Source: Streptomyces halobius
GTDB taxonomy: Bacteria; Actinomycetota; Actinomycetes; Streptomycetales; Streptomycetaceae
Assembly: GCF_023277745.1 (NCBI RefSeq)
Contig: NZ_CP086322.1
Span: 3,224,001 to 3,288,000, forward strand
Reading direction: 5' to 3'
Length of the DNA: 64,000 bases
Positions 56,687 to 64,000 of the stretch are shown here, in pieces; within the stretch, counting starts at the first letter, position 1; each line of letters begins with the position of its first letter. Below the pieces are notes generated by a model. It was not told the origin of the DNA. It made no database searches and worked only from the letters and a program-made list of their open reading frames with translations. Both the position numbers and the translations under genes were made by a program.

Positions 56687-57361
56687 TCAGTGCTGCTGCG
56701 CCTTGCGACGGCGGAACAGCAGATAGCCGCCGGCCGCGAGGAGCGCGGCGGCCCCGGCGGACAGCGGGCCGACGGGTGCGCCGTTGCCGGTCTCGGCTAG
56801 ATCGCCGCCGCCCTGCGCGGACGGTGCCGACGACGGGGAGGAAGCCGGGGACGTCGGGACGGAGCCCGCGGGGGCGGAGGACGCCGAAGGAGCGGCGGAC
56901 GTGGCCGAGGGAGCGGCGGACGTGGACGGCTTGCCGCCGTCCGGCTGGGTGTCGCCCTCGCAGTCGGTCCAGAAGACCTTGTGCTTGGCCCGGCCGTGCT
57001 CACCGTCGAAGTTCCAGAACAGCTTGTAGTGACCGTCGGCCAGGGACTGGTCCTGCGTACGGCCGTGCCCCGCACCGTCGAGGCTCAGCGAACCGGACGC
57101 CACGGTCGTGCCCTTGACGGCGGCGGTCGGGGCCCAGGACTCGATGCGCCAGTCGATCTTCTGGCCGGCGTCGAACCCGAAGGCGTCGAGATAGAAGGTG
57201 CACACGTGGGGCTCGTTCTTACGGAGCTCCGCGCCGGTCTTGGCGTCGTGGATCTTCACGGTGCCGTTGTCGCCGGGGACGGTTGCGTAAGCGGAGGGGG
57301 CGAGCAGCAGGGCCGCGGTGACGGCGGCCGTGAGCGTGCCTGCGGAAACAAGCGGGCGCAT
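56687..57361 (-). CDS. LAETG-anchored cell-wall protein (sortase E-type substrate)
   Basis: This 224-aa protein has a signal peptide ('LTAAVTAALLLAPSAYA'), a ~120-residue exported domain with two Cys ('HVCTFYLDAFGFD' and 'VFWTDCEGD') that could form a disulphide, then a Ser/Ala/Pro-rich wall-spanning linker (about residues 130-180). It ends in a sorting signal: LAETG, a hydrophobic helix ('SAGAAALLAAGGYLLF') and the basic tail RRRKAQQH. Class E sortases of Streptomyces cut LAxTG. The domain resembles hypothetical streptomycete wall proteins of unknown function. The ATG at 57361 is chosen over a TTG 18 bases upstream. No sortase gene is adjacent. Confidence 0.85.
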   Translation of the reverse strand: MRPLVSAGTLTAAVTAALLLAPSAYATVPGDNGTVKIHDAKTGAELRKNEPHVCTFYLDAFGFDAGQKIDWRIESWAPTAAVKGTTVASGSLSLDGAGHGRTQDQSLADGHYKLFWNFDGEHGRAKHKVFWTDCEGDTQPDGGKPSTSAAPSATSAAPSASSAPAGSVPTSPASSPSSAPSAQGGGDLAETGNGAPVGPLSAGAAALLAAGGYLLFRRRKAQQH

Positions 57362-57481
57362 GGGCAGTCCAACTGTCAAAGAGAAGGGTCGCCGTGGGGG
57401 GCGGCTCAGCTTCCTGCGCCCTCAGAAAGGCCGTCAAGGCGCTTCAAAACATATATGCGACATAGAGCGTCCCTCGCCCCA

Positions 57482-57580
57482 TTAGTCCCAGGTAACGATT
57501 GGGAACATGGCGTTGGGCGCAGGGGGGTTGGCGTCGGGGTGCAGAACCAGCCGGTAGACATTCGGCTGCGTAGCGCTCAT
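57482..57580 (-). CDS. Possible 32-aa protein or fragment
   Basis: The frame MSATQPNVYRLVLHPDANPP ... PIVTWD, ending in TAA, follows GAGGCGG directly before the ATG. Its composition is protein-like (Tyr, Trp, hydrophobic pattern), unlike a random GC frame, but no family is recognised. It may be the start of a larger gene now cut off, since the region 57362-57960 also holds a PIN-domain remnant on the other strand. Low confidence. Confidence 0.35.
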   Translation of the reverse strand: MSATQPNVYRLVLHPDANPPAPNAMFPIVTWD

Positions 57581-57740
57581 CCGCCTCGAACAGGGCGCAG
57601 TTGCGGGGTCTTGACGGCAGTTAGGCGGACCGTCTTTGACGTGCAGGCAGCCGTCCCGGGACCAGCGACGAGCCATCCCTGGACGTGCGTGTACGCGCAG
57701 GTCCCGTCGGACCGGAGACCGGTGGGGCGGCAGCAGGTTC

Positions 57741-57929
57741 CGCCCCACCGTCCGCCGGTACGTCGCCGTGTACCAGCGGCTGAAGGCAGCCGGGACAAGC
57801 ATCGACCCGGCCGACGCACTGATCGCCGCGACCGCCCTGGCGAACGACTGGACCGTGGCGCCCCGGAACGCCAAGCACTTCGCACGCACCGGAGCCGCCG
57901 TCGTCACCCCCTGGGAGCACTCCCCCTGA
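57741..57929 (+). pseudogene. C-terminal remnant of a VapC-like PIN-domain toxin
   Basis: The frame contains 'YQRLKAAGTSIDPADALIAA' then 'TALANDWTVAPRNAKHFART' and 'VVTPWEHSP' before the stop. This is the third and fourth conserved part of a PIN-domain ribonuclease: the Asp of DPADALIAATA and the final NxxHF segment. The N-terminal half with the first catalytic Asp (DTN) is absent; upstream the frame is Arg-rich noise. No VapB antitoxin is nearby. It is a dead toxin-antitoxin fragment. Confidence 0.7.
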
Positions 57930-57960
57930 GCCCACCGGCCCCGGGCCGCGACGCGGCCCG

Positions 57961-59091
57961 CTAAGCCCCCGCCCGCACCCGTCGCCCCGTAGTGGCGATC
58001 GTCGCCGAGCCGACGACCCGGCTTCCGTCGTAGAGGACGATCGCCTGGCCGGGGGCGACGCCCCGGACCGGCTCCGTGAAGGAGACCCGCAGCTCGGTGC
58101 CGTCGACCAGCTCGGCCGTCACCTCCGTCTCGCCGCCGTGGGCGCGGAGCTGGGCGGTGTAGGTGGCGGGGCCGGCGGTCGGGGGGCGGCCGCACCAGCG
58201 GGGCCTGATGGCGGTCAGCGCCGTGACGTCGAGGGAGGCGGCCGGGCCGACCGTGACGGTGTTGTTCACCGGGGAGATGTCCAGGACGTAGCGGGGCTTG
58301 CCGTCGGGGGCCGGGGTGCCGATGCGGAGGCCCTTGCGCTGGCCGATCGTGAAGCCGTAGGCGCCGTCATGGCTGCCGAGCCTGTTGCCCGCCTCGTCGA
58401 CGATGTCGCCCTCGGCGGTGCCCAGGCGCTTGGCGAGGAAGCCCTGGGTGTCGCCGTCGGCGATGAAGCAGATGTCGTGGCTGTCGGGCTTCTTGGCGAC
58501 GAACAGGCCGCGGCGGGCGGCCTCTTCGCGGATCTCGGCCTTGGTGGTGCGGGTGTCGCCGAGCGGGAACATGGCGTGCGCCAGCTGGCGGTCGTCCAGG
58601 ACGCCGAGGACGTAGGACTGGTCCTTGGCCATGTCGGAGGCGCGGTGCAGCTCGCGGGTGCCGTCCTCGCGGACGACGACCGTCGCGTAGTGGCCGGTGC
58701 AGACGGCGTCGAAGCCGAGGGCCAGGGCCTTGTCCAGCAGCGCGGCGAACTTGATCTTCTCGTTGCAGCGCAGGCAGGGGTTCGGGGTGCGGCCGGCCTC
58801 GTACTCGGCGATGAAGTCGTCGACGACGTCCTCACGGAAGCGTTCGGCCAGGTCCCAGACGTAGAAGGGGATGCCGATGACATCGGCGGCGCGGCGCGCG
58901 TCGTGGGAGTCCTCGATCGTGCAGCAGCCGCGGGCGCCCGTACGGAACGATTTCGGGTTCTCGGACAGGGCGAGGTGGACGCCGGTCACGTCGTGGCCGG
59001 CCTCGGCGGCGCGGGCGGCGGCGACGGCGGAGTCGACGCCGCCGGACATGGCGGCGAGTACGCGGAGGCGGCGGGGAGCGTCGTCAGTCAT
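57961..59091 (-). CDS. mnmA: tRNA 2-thiouridylase MnmA
   Basis: This 376-aa enzyme thiolates U34 of tRNA(Lys, Glu, Gln), activating the base with ATP. It carries the PP-loop '[12 protein letters not shown]' (15-26), catalytic Cys106 in '[15 protein letters not shown]' and Cys208 in 'DSHDICFI', and the MnmA tail '[19 protein letters not shown]'. The ATG has GGAGAAG 3-4 bases upstream. The sulphur donor may be the cysteine desulfurase at 59957-61126 on the same strand; an amidase gene lies in between on the opposite strand, starting 45 bp from mnmA. Confidence 0.94.
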   Translation of the reverse strand: MTDDAPRRLRVLAAMSGGVDSAVAAARAAEAGHDVTGVHLALSENPKSFRTGARGCCTIEDSHDARRAADVIGIPFYVWDLAERFREDVVDDFIAEYEAGRTPNPCLRCNEKIKFAALLDKALALGFDAVCTGHYATVVVREDGTRELHRASDMAKDQSYVLGVLDDRQLAHAMFPLGDTRTTKAEIREEAARRGLFVAKKPDSHDICFIADGDTQGFLAKRLGTAEGDIVDEAGNRLGSHDGAYGFTIGQRKGLRIGTPAPDGKPRYVLDISPVNNTVTVGPAASLDVTALTAIRPRWCGRPPTAGPATYTAQLRAHGGETEVTAELVDGTELRVSFTEPVRGVAPGQAIVLYDGSRVVGSATIATTGRRVRAGA

Positions 59092-59136
59092 AACTTCTCC
59101 AGAGTAGACGGAACCACCGACACCGCCGAAAGCGTT

Positions 59137-59964
59137 ATGCAGCGCATGGGGAAGAGCGGGCGGGACAACGGGCAGGCCAGGAGTCGGGAGAGCGGTCCGG
59201 AGGGAGAGCCGGAGAGCAGTCAGGGGGACGATCAGCGGGCGGCGGGCCGCGCGCGGGTCACGCGGCGGCGTGCGCTGTGGATCGGGGGCGGCGTGGTCGT
59301 CGTCGCCGGGACGGCCGTGGCGCTGGGCGCGCGGGAGGAGCTCGCGCGCTGGTGGTGGCGGCTGCCCGGCAACGAGAAGCCGCGCAAGGCGGGCGCGGTC
59401 GACTACCGGGGCGCGCAGTGGGTGGCGGCGGCCCCGGAGAACTGGCGGCGCGCCGACAGGCCGGCGGACTACGAGATCGACCGGGTGGTCATCCATGTCG
59501 TCCAGGGCAGCTACGCGACCGCGCTGAAGGTCTTCCGGGATCCGGAACACGAGGCCGGCGCCCACTACGTCATCCGTAAGGACGGGCATGTCGCGCAGCT
59601 GATCCGAGAGCTGGACGTGGCCTTCCACACGGGTGATCGCGGCTACAACGAGCGCAGTGTGGGGATCGAGCACGAGGGGTTCGTGGACCGGCCGGAGTCG
59701 TTCACGGACGCCATGTACGCGTCGTCGGCGCGGCTGACGGCGGCGATCTGCCGACGCTACGGCTTTCCCGCGGACCGGGAGCACGTCATCGGGCATGTGG
59801 AGGTGCCGGGCACGGATCACACCGACCCCGGGCCGCACTGGGACTGGGGCCGGTATCTCAAGCTCGTACGGGCGGAACTGCGGCGGCTCCCGTCACCGGA
59901 GGCAGCGGACCAGCCGCGCTCCGCCGTCCCGCCCGGCCATGCCCCACCGGACACCCCTAGCTGA
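59137..59964 (+). CDS. N-acetylmuramoyl-L-alanine amidase (Amidase_2), membrane-anchored
   Basis: This 275-aa peptidoglycan hydrolase cuts between muramic acid and the peptide. After a charged N-terminus (1-40) comes '[20 protein letters not shown]', a twin-arginine-like signal or anchor helix. The catalytic domain holds the zinc ligands His120 ('RVVIHVVQG'), His220 ('[10 protein letters not shown]') and Asp230 ('[12 protein letters not shown]'), with the 10-residue spacing of AmpD, and '[12 protein letters not shown]'. The ATG at 59137 or 59146 may be used. It is divergent from mnmA and converges on the cysteine desulfurase with an 8-bp overlap of coding ends. Confidence 0.88.
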   Translation: MQRMGKSGRDNGQARSRESGPEGEPESSQGDDQRAAGRARVTRRRALWIGGGVVVVAGTAVALGAREELARWWWRLPGNEKPRKAGAVDYRGAQWVAAAPENWRRADRPADYEIDRVVIHVVQGSYATALKVFRDPEHEAGAHYVIRKDGHVAQLIRELDVAFHTGDRGYNERSVGIEHEGFVDRPESFTDAMYASSARLTAAICRRYGFPADREHVIGHVEVPGTDHTDPGPHWDWGRYLKLVRAELRRLPSPEAADQPRSAVPPGHAPPDTPS

Positions 59965-61126
59965 GGCCCGCGCTCCGGGCCCGTTCCACCACCGGGCCGA
60001 TGGCCTGCGCGACCGCCGCCACGTCCGCCGCGGTGGAGGTGTGACCGAGCGAGAACCGCAGCGTGCCGCGCGCCAGATCCGGCTCCATGCCGGTGGCCAG
60101 CAGGACGTGGCTGGGCTGGGCGACGCCGGCCGTGCAGGCGGAACCCGTGGAGCATTCGATCCCCTGGGCGTCCAGCAGCAGGAGCAGGGAGTCGCCCTCG
60201 CAGCCGGGGAACGAGAAGTGCGCGTTGGCCGGCAGCCGGCCCGCGGGATCCGGATCGCCGCCGAGGACGGCGTCGGGGGCCGCGGCGCGTACGGCCTTGA
60301 TCAGGTCGTCGCGCAGGGCGCCGATGTGGCGGGCGAACTCCTCACGGTGCGCGACCGCATACCGCCCGGCGGCGGCGAAGGCGGCGATGGCGGGGGTGTC
60401 GAGAGTGCCGGAGCGCACCTGCCGCTCCTGGCCTCCGCCGTGCAGCACCGGCACGGGGGCGTACTCGCGGCCCAGCAGCAGCGCGCCGATGCCGTACGGG
60501 CCGCCGATCTTGTGGCCGGAAACCGTCATCGCGGCCAGCCCGGAGGCGGCGAAGTCGACCTCCAGCTGGCCGACCGCCTGCACCGCGTCGGAGTGCAGCG
60601 GGACGTCGAACTCCGCGGCCACCTGGGAGAGTTCGTGGACCGGCTGGATCGTGCCGATCTCGTTGTTGGCCCAAATGACGGTGGCGAACGCGACATCGGC
60701 GGGGTTACGGGCGAGGGCCGCGCGCAGCGCGTCGGGGTGCACCCGGCCGTAACCGTCGACCGGCAGCCATTCGACGTTCGCGCCTTCGTGCTCGGCGAGC
60801 CATTCCACGGCGTCCAGGACGGCATGGTGCTCGACCGGGCTGGCGAGTACACGGGTGCGCGCCGGGTCGGCGTCCCTGCGGGCCCAGTACAGGCCCTTGA
60901 CCGCGAGATTGTCCGCCTCGGTGCCGCCTGAGGTGAAGACGACTTCGCTCGGGCGCGCGCCCAGCGAGACGGCGAGCGCTTCCCGCGCCTCTTCAACGGC
61001 ACGCCGGGCGCGCCGGCCGGCGGCGTGCAGGGAGGACGCGTTGCCGGTGACGGTCAGCTGGGCGTTCATCGCCTGCACCGCCTCCGGGAGCATCGGAGTG
61101 GTGGCGGCGTGGTCGAGGTAAACCAT
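59957..61126 (-). CDS. Cysteine desulfurase (NifS/IscS family)
   Basis: This 389-aa PLP enzyme takes sulphur from cysteine as a persulfide for Fe-S clusters or tRNA thiolation. It shows '[11 protein letters not shown]', '[15 protein letters not shown]', '[10 protein letters not shown]', the PLP Lys206 in '[12 protein letters not shown]' and the active Cys331 on the loop '[18 protein letters not shown]'. The loop is of the long, group I type that donates sulphur directly. mnmA downstream on the same strand is a likely client. No iscU or other Fe-S gene is adjacent. Confidence 0.93.
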   Translation of the reverse strand: MVYLDHAATTPMLPEAVQAMNAQLTVTGNASSLHAAGRRARRAVEEAREALAVSLGARPSEVVFTSGGTEADNLAVKGLYWARRDADPARTRVLASPVEHHAVLDAVEWLAEHEGANVEWLPVDGYGRVHPDALRAALARNPADVAFATVIWANNEIGTIQPVHELSQVAAEFDVPLHSDAVQAVGQLEVDFAASGLAAMTVSGHKIGGPYGIGALLLGREYAPVPVLHGGGQERQVRSGTLDTPAIAAFAAAGRYAVAHREEFARHIGALRDDLIKAVRAAAPDAVLGGDPDPAGRLPANAHFSFPGCEGDSLLLLLDAQGIECSTGSACTAGVAQPSHVLLATGMEPDLARGTLRFSLGHTSTAADVAAVAQAIGPVVERARSAGLS

Positions 61127-61397
61127 GGTGGGGTGATTCTACGAGTCGCCGCCGGGGCGCACGCCCGGCGCGGGGGTGCATACGTTCGACGGGGACGGCG
61201 AACTCGGCGGCGGAAGTCGCCCGCCTCCGCGCAGACCCGGCCATGACGGGTGACGTGCGACGGGCCACGGGGGGACAGGCGACGGGCCAGGTGGCGGGTG
61301 ACGCGTGAGGGGTGACGGGTGAGGTACGACAGGCCACGGGCGTCGGGTGACGCGTGAGGGTACCGGGCCCGCGGGGTGCGTGCCCGGGTGACCACAC
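61127..61397. repeat. Gene-free stretch with degenerate GTGACG repeats
   Basis: From about 61240 the sequence is built of short imperfect repeats (GGGTGACGCGTGAGGG, GACGGGCCAGG, GACAGGCCACGGG) as far as 61390. No frame looks coding. The promoter of the cysteine desulfurase should lie at 61127-61230. Nothing else is recognised. Confidence 0.5.
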
Positions 61398-64000
61398 CTA
61401 CCGGCCCAGGCGTCGGCGCACCTCCCGGGCCGCGTCGGTCGTGGCGGGCGGCATCGCGTCGGACGCGGTGACCGTGTCCACCACCTCCCGCAGCCGGTCC
61501 AGACCGGCTCGGGCCGGCTCTGTCAGCCGGCCCGTGCGCTCGAAGTCGCTCACCCGGACGTCGAGTTCGTTCTCGAAGGCTTCGAGGATGCTGAGGTGGC
61601 CGTCGAGGTCGAGGGAGACGGACCCCTGGGTGGCCCGGTTGACGGTCCCCTGGGGTGTGGCCGCTCCCTGGGGTGTGGCCACCTCGGCAGCCGCCTGGAG
61701 GCGGAGCTGGTCGCGGAGGGTGCGGACGGCCGCCGTCAGGTCGCGGAGGGCGGTTCCGGCGCTGGCGGTGCCGGCGGTGCGGGACGCCGTACGCGCGGCC
61801 GCCGACGACGACTGCCCGGACTTCTCGCGCAACAGGGCACGCGTACTGCGTGCCTCCGGGGCGCCGAATTCCTCGTACACGGCAAGCGCCTCACGCCAAT
61901 GCCGCTGGGCGCTCCGCTTCCGCCCCTGTGCGGTCTCGGCGTGCCCCAACGCCAGCAGCGCGTCGGCACGCCACCGCTCACCGCCCGGCACCAGCAGCCG
62001 CGTCGCCGCGTCCTGAGCGGCGGCCGCCGCTTCGATGGGCCGGATCAGCGCCACCATCGCCTCGGCCATCCGGCAACGGGTCCGGCCCGCCCAGAGCCGT
62101 TGCCGGTCCTCCTCGAAGAGCGGCAGCGCCTGTCCGAGCTCGCGCAGCGCATCCGCATGACGGCCCGCCGCCGACAGTGCCTCGGCCAGGGCGTACAGGC
62201 CGTGCGCGAGGCGCGGGTCGGGCCCGGAACGCCGGTAGATGCGGACGCTCCGCTCGGCGAAGATGACGGCTTCGCTGCCGATGCCGTTCGCCGCCCAGAC
62301 GCGGGCGAGCGCGGCGAGCGCGGCCGCCTGGCCCAGTTCGTCGTTGCGGGCCCGGCAGTGCTCCCAGGCCGCTGTCAGATGACGCTCCGCCTGGTCGTGC
62401 CGGTGCTGGTGGAGGGCGATGATGCCGGACGCGTACGGGGCGCGGAAGCTCGTCAGGGCATCGTCGGCGGCGCGGGCGAGGCGGTTCGCCTCCCGGACCT
62501 CGGGCTCGGCCCGGTCGAGCCTTCCCATCGCGATGTACGCGTCGGCGAGCGCGACCCGGGCCCGGCCCTCCGCACGGGCATCGCCCTCCATCGACGCGCG
62601 CACCGCCACGACACGCGCGGCCGGCTCGAACGCGGCGGCCTGCGCCCCGGATTCCGCCGTCACCTGGACGAGCAGCAGGAGGTCCGCCGCGAGCCGCACG
62701 GTCCCCGGTGCCCCGACCATGGCCTGGCGCACGAGCGCGAGGAGGTGAGGTGTCTCGTCGGACCAGTCGGCCAGCGCCTGCGTACTGTCCTTGGCGGCCG
62801 AAAGCCCGTCCCCGGAAGCACGGGTGAGATCGTTCACCATCCGGTCGGCCGGGTAGCGGGTGACGTGCACCTGGCGGCCCATGGCCAGGTAGCGGCTCAG
62901 CAGGCGGGGCAGCGCCTCGTCGCGCTGCGCGCCGGGCGGTTCAGCGTCGGTGCGCCACTCGGCCAACTCCTTGTCGGAGCGCCACTCGGCCATCGGGCGC
63001 CCCGACGCGGCGACTTGCGCCGCCAGGGCGCGGATCGCCATCGGCAGCCCTGCCCCGGTGGCCACCAGATCGTTCGCCGCCTCGGGCTCCGCCGCCACTC
63101 GGTCCTCGCCCACCAAGTGGGCGAGGAGCTCCCGCGCCTCGTCCGGGCGCAGGGCGGTCAGCGGCACGGTGCGGATGACCGGCTGAGGTGAGGGGGGGCG
63201 GCGCTTGGTGATCAGGACGGCGCTTCCCGGTGCACCGGGGAGGAGCGCGCGCAGCATCTGAGGCGTGCCGGGGACGTCGTCCAGCACGATGAGCGCCCGG
63301 CGCTCGGCCAGCAGTTCGCGGTACTGCTCGACGCGGGCGATGAAATCCCCGGGCACGCGGTCGGCGGGCACCCCGAGCTTTCTCAGCAGCACCCAGAGGA
63401 CATCGGCCGCCTCCCGCGGGCCCTTGTCCGCACCACCCCCACTGCCCCGCAGATCCATGAACAGCTGCCCGTCCGGGAAATGTGCCGCCACCTCATGGGC
63501 CACCTGTATGGCGAGAGCCGTCTTGCCGACGCCGGCCGGTCCGTGGACGACCCAGCAGGACGGCCGATCGTCGTTGCCTCGCGTCAGCTCCGTGACCAGT
63601 TGGGCGAGCTCTTCGGTCCGTCCGACGAAGTGGTCGGCGCCCGGGGGAAGGGCCGTCGACGCCGTCGGCGGGACGGCGGCCTTCCCCTCGTCGCGGGCCT
63701 CCTGCTCAAAGAACCGGTACGCCTCAAAGGGCCGGTACACCCCGTCCATGAGGTCTCGCCGCCAGCGCTCCAGGCGCTCACGCTGCGCCTCCGCGAACGG
63801 TCCCGGCAGGTCGGCGAGCGGTTCACCGTCCCACAACGCCAGTGCCCTGTCGCGCAGTTGACGGGCCGCGTCCGGGTCTCCGGCGTCGCGCGCCCGCCCG
63901 ATCAGCCGCTCGGCGTCCGCGAGATCAAGGGCGGGAGGGCTCCCGTCGGCGGCGCGGAGCGCATAGCCGTCCCGCACGCGGATCAGGTCGGCCACCGCGT
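61398..64000 (-). CDS. AfsR/SARP-like regulator, 5' end outside the window
   Basis: The visible ~867 residues lack the N-terminal winged helix, which lies beyond 64000. In order: the end of a BTAD domain ('AARQLRDRALALWDGEPLAD', 'PGPFAEAQRERLERWRRDLM'), an NB-ARC ATPase with P-loop 'VVHGPAGVGKTALAIQVA' and Walker B 'RALIVLDDVPG', then TPR-like helices ('RAPYASGIIALHQHRHDQAE', 'HALYALAEALSAAGR' type). The tail is an unusual ~150-residue, Ala/Thr/Arg-rich extension with a repeated ATPQG and a helical end ('LDGHLSILEAFENELDVRV'). AfsR proteins integrate phosphorylation and nucleotide signals to activate secondary metabolism. Target genes are unknown. Confidence 0.85.
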   Translation of the reverse strand, partial: AVADLIRVRDGYALRAADGSPPALDLADAERLIGRARDAGDPDAARQLRDRALALWDGEPLADLPGPFAEAQRERLERWRRDLMDGVYRPFEAYRFFEQEARDEGKAAVPPTASTALPPGADHFVGRTEELAQLVTELTRGNDDRPSCWVVHGPAGVGKTALAIQVAHEVAAHFPDGQLFMDLRGSGGGADKGPREAADVLWVLLRKLGVPADRVPGDFIARVEQYRELLAERRALIVLDDVPGTPQMLRALLPGAPGSAVLITKRRPPSPQPVIRTVPLTALRPDEARELLAHLVGEDRVAAEPEAANDLVATGAGLPMAIRALAAQVAASGRPMAEWRSDKELAEWRTDAEPPGAQRDEALPRLLSRYLAMGRQVHVTRYPADRMVNDLTRASGDGLSAAKDSTQALADWSDETPHLLALVRQAMVGAPGTVRLAADLLLLVQVTAESGAQAAAFEPAARVVAVRASMEGDARAEGRARVALADAYIAMGRLDRAEPEVREANRLARAADDALTSFRAPYASGIIALHQHRHDQAERHLTAAWEHCRARNDELGQAAALAALARVWAANGIGSEAVIFAERSVRIYRRSGPDPRLAHGLYALAEALSAAGRHADALRELGQALPLFEEDRQRLWAGRTRCRMAEAMVALIRPIEAAAAAQDAATRLLVPGGERWRADALLALGHAETAQGRKRSAQRHWREALAVYEEFGAPEARSTRALLREKSGQSSSAAARTASRTAGTASAGTALRDLTAAVRTLRDQLRLQAAAEVATPQGAATPQGTVNRATQGSVSLDLDGHLSILEAFENELDVRVSDFERTGRLTEPARAGLDRLREVVDTVTASDAMPPATTDAAREVRRRLGR

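Overview
The window is typical of a Streptomyces chromosome. It has very high GC, strong third-position GC bias, frequent GTG starts and 4-bp overlapping genes. Families present include AccB/AccE acyl-CoA carboxylase, citramalate synthase, GatCAB, an AfsR-like regulator, GGDEF/EAL membrane proteins and an LAETG sortase substrate. From memory, the gene order resembles the core region of S. coelicolor around SCO5536 down to SCO5486, with local insertions; this was not checked. No tRNA, rRNA, CRISPR array, complete insertion sequence or prophage was seen.

Layout. 1-900 is non-coding repeat DNA. 903-2751 holds accE-accB. 2993-5377 is a secreted family 8 polysaccharide lyase. 5390-5815 is a second copy of the repeat. 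5827-7768 is cimA behind an apparent attenuator with a tiny Ile-rich leader peptide. 7782-15282 is a nitrogen block: MHS transporter, TetR, agmatine deiminase, ureC, ureAB fusion and a divergent NCS1 transporter. 15283-15905 is decayed DNA with an Imm1-like pseudogene, followed by an SDR. 16992-24508 holds ilvE, leuB, a 43-aa protein, and the proline catabolic genes pruA and proline dehydrogenase with divergent putR. After the third repeat copy come a TetR, a PRC-barrel/DUF2382 protein and serA, then ilvC, ilvN and ilvB, with ilvB behind an ILVL leader-peptide attenuator. A membrane GGDEF protein with a degenerate EAL domain, a hydroxyacid dehydrogenase, an aldo/keto reductase, a PQQ-type lipoprotein and an MmpL exporter follow. 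43171-46725 is the gatC-gatA-small membrane protein-gatB operon. Then come the RmdB-type c-di-GMP enzyme, ligA, a MetE-like protein, a MarR/MFS pair, an SDR, a LOG-family protein, the LAETG protein, mnmA, an amidase, a cysteine desulfurase and the 3' part of an AfsR-like gene cut by the window edge.

How it fits together. Much of the first half serves branched-chain amino acid synthesis: cimA, ilvB, ilvN, ilvC, ilvE and leuB. I see an 18-bp sequence, GGTCTC-R-C-Y-AT-N-Y-G-R-GCG, upstream of cimA, ilvB and ilvC, at nearly the same distance from the cimA and ilvB leader peptides. This suggests a shared control layer on top of attenuation. Two genes link to tRNA: GatCAB makes Gln-tRNA(Gln)/Asn-tRNA(Asn), and MnmA with a nearby cysteine desulfurase thiolates U34.

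The least expected items are: the cimA leader (MII-, two rare ATT codons, a 10-bp stem and an intrinsic terminator); a roughly 300-bp palindromic repeat element present in two close copies and one diverged copy; and a urease with no accessory genes beside it whose active-site flap Cys is Val.
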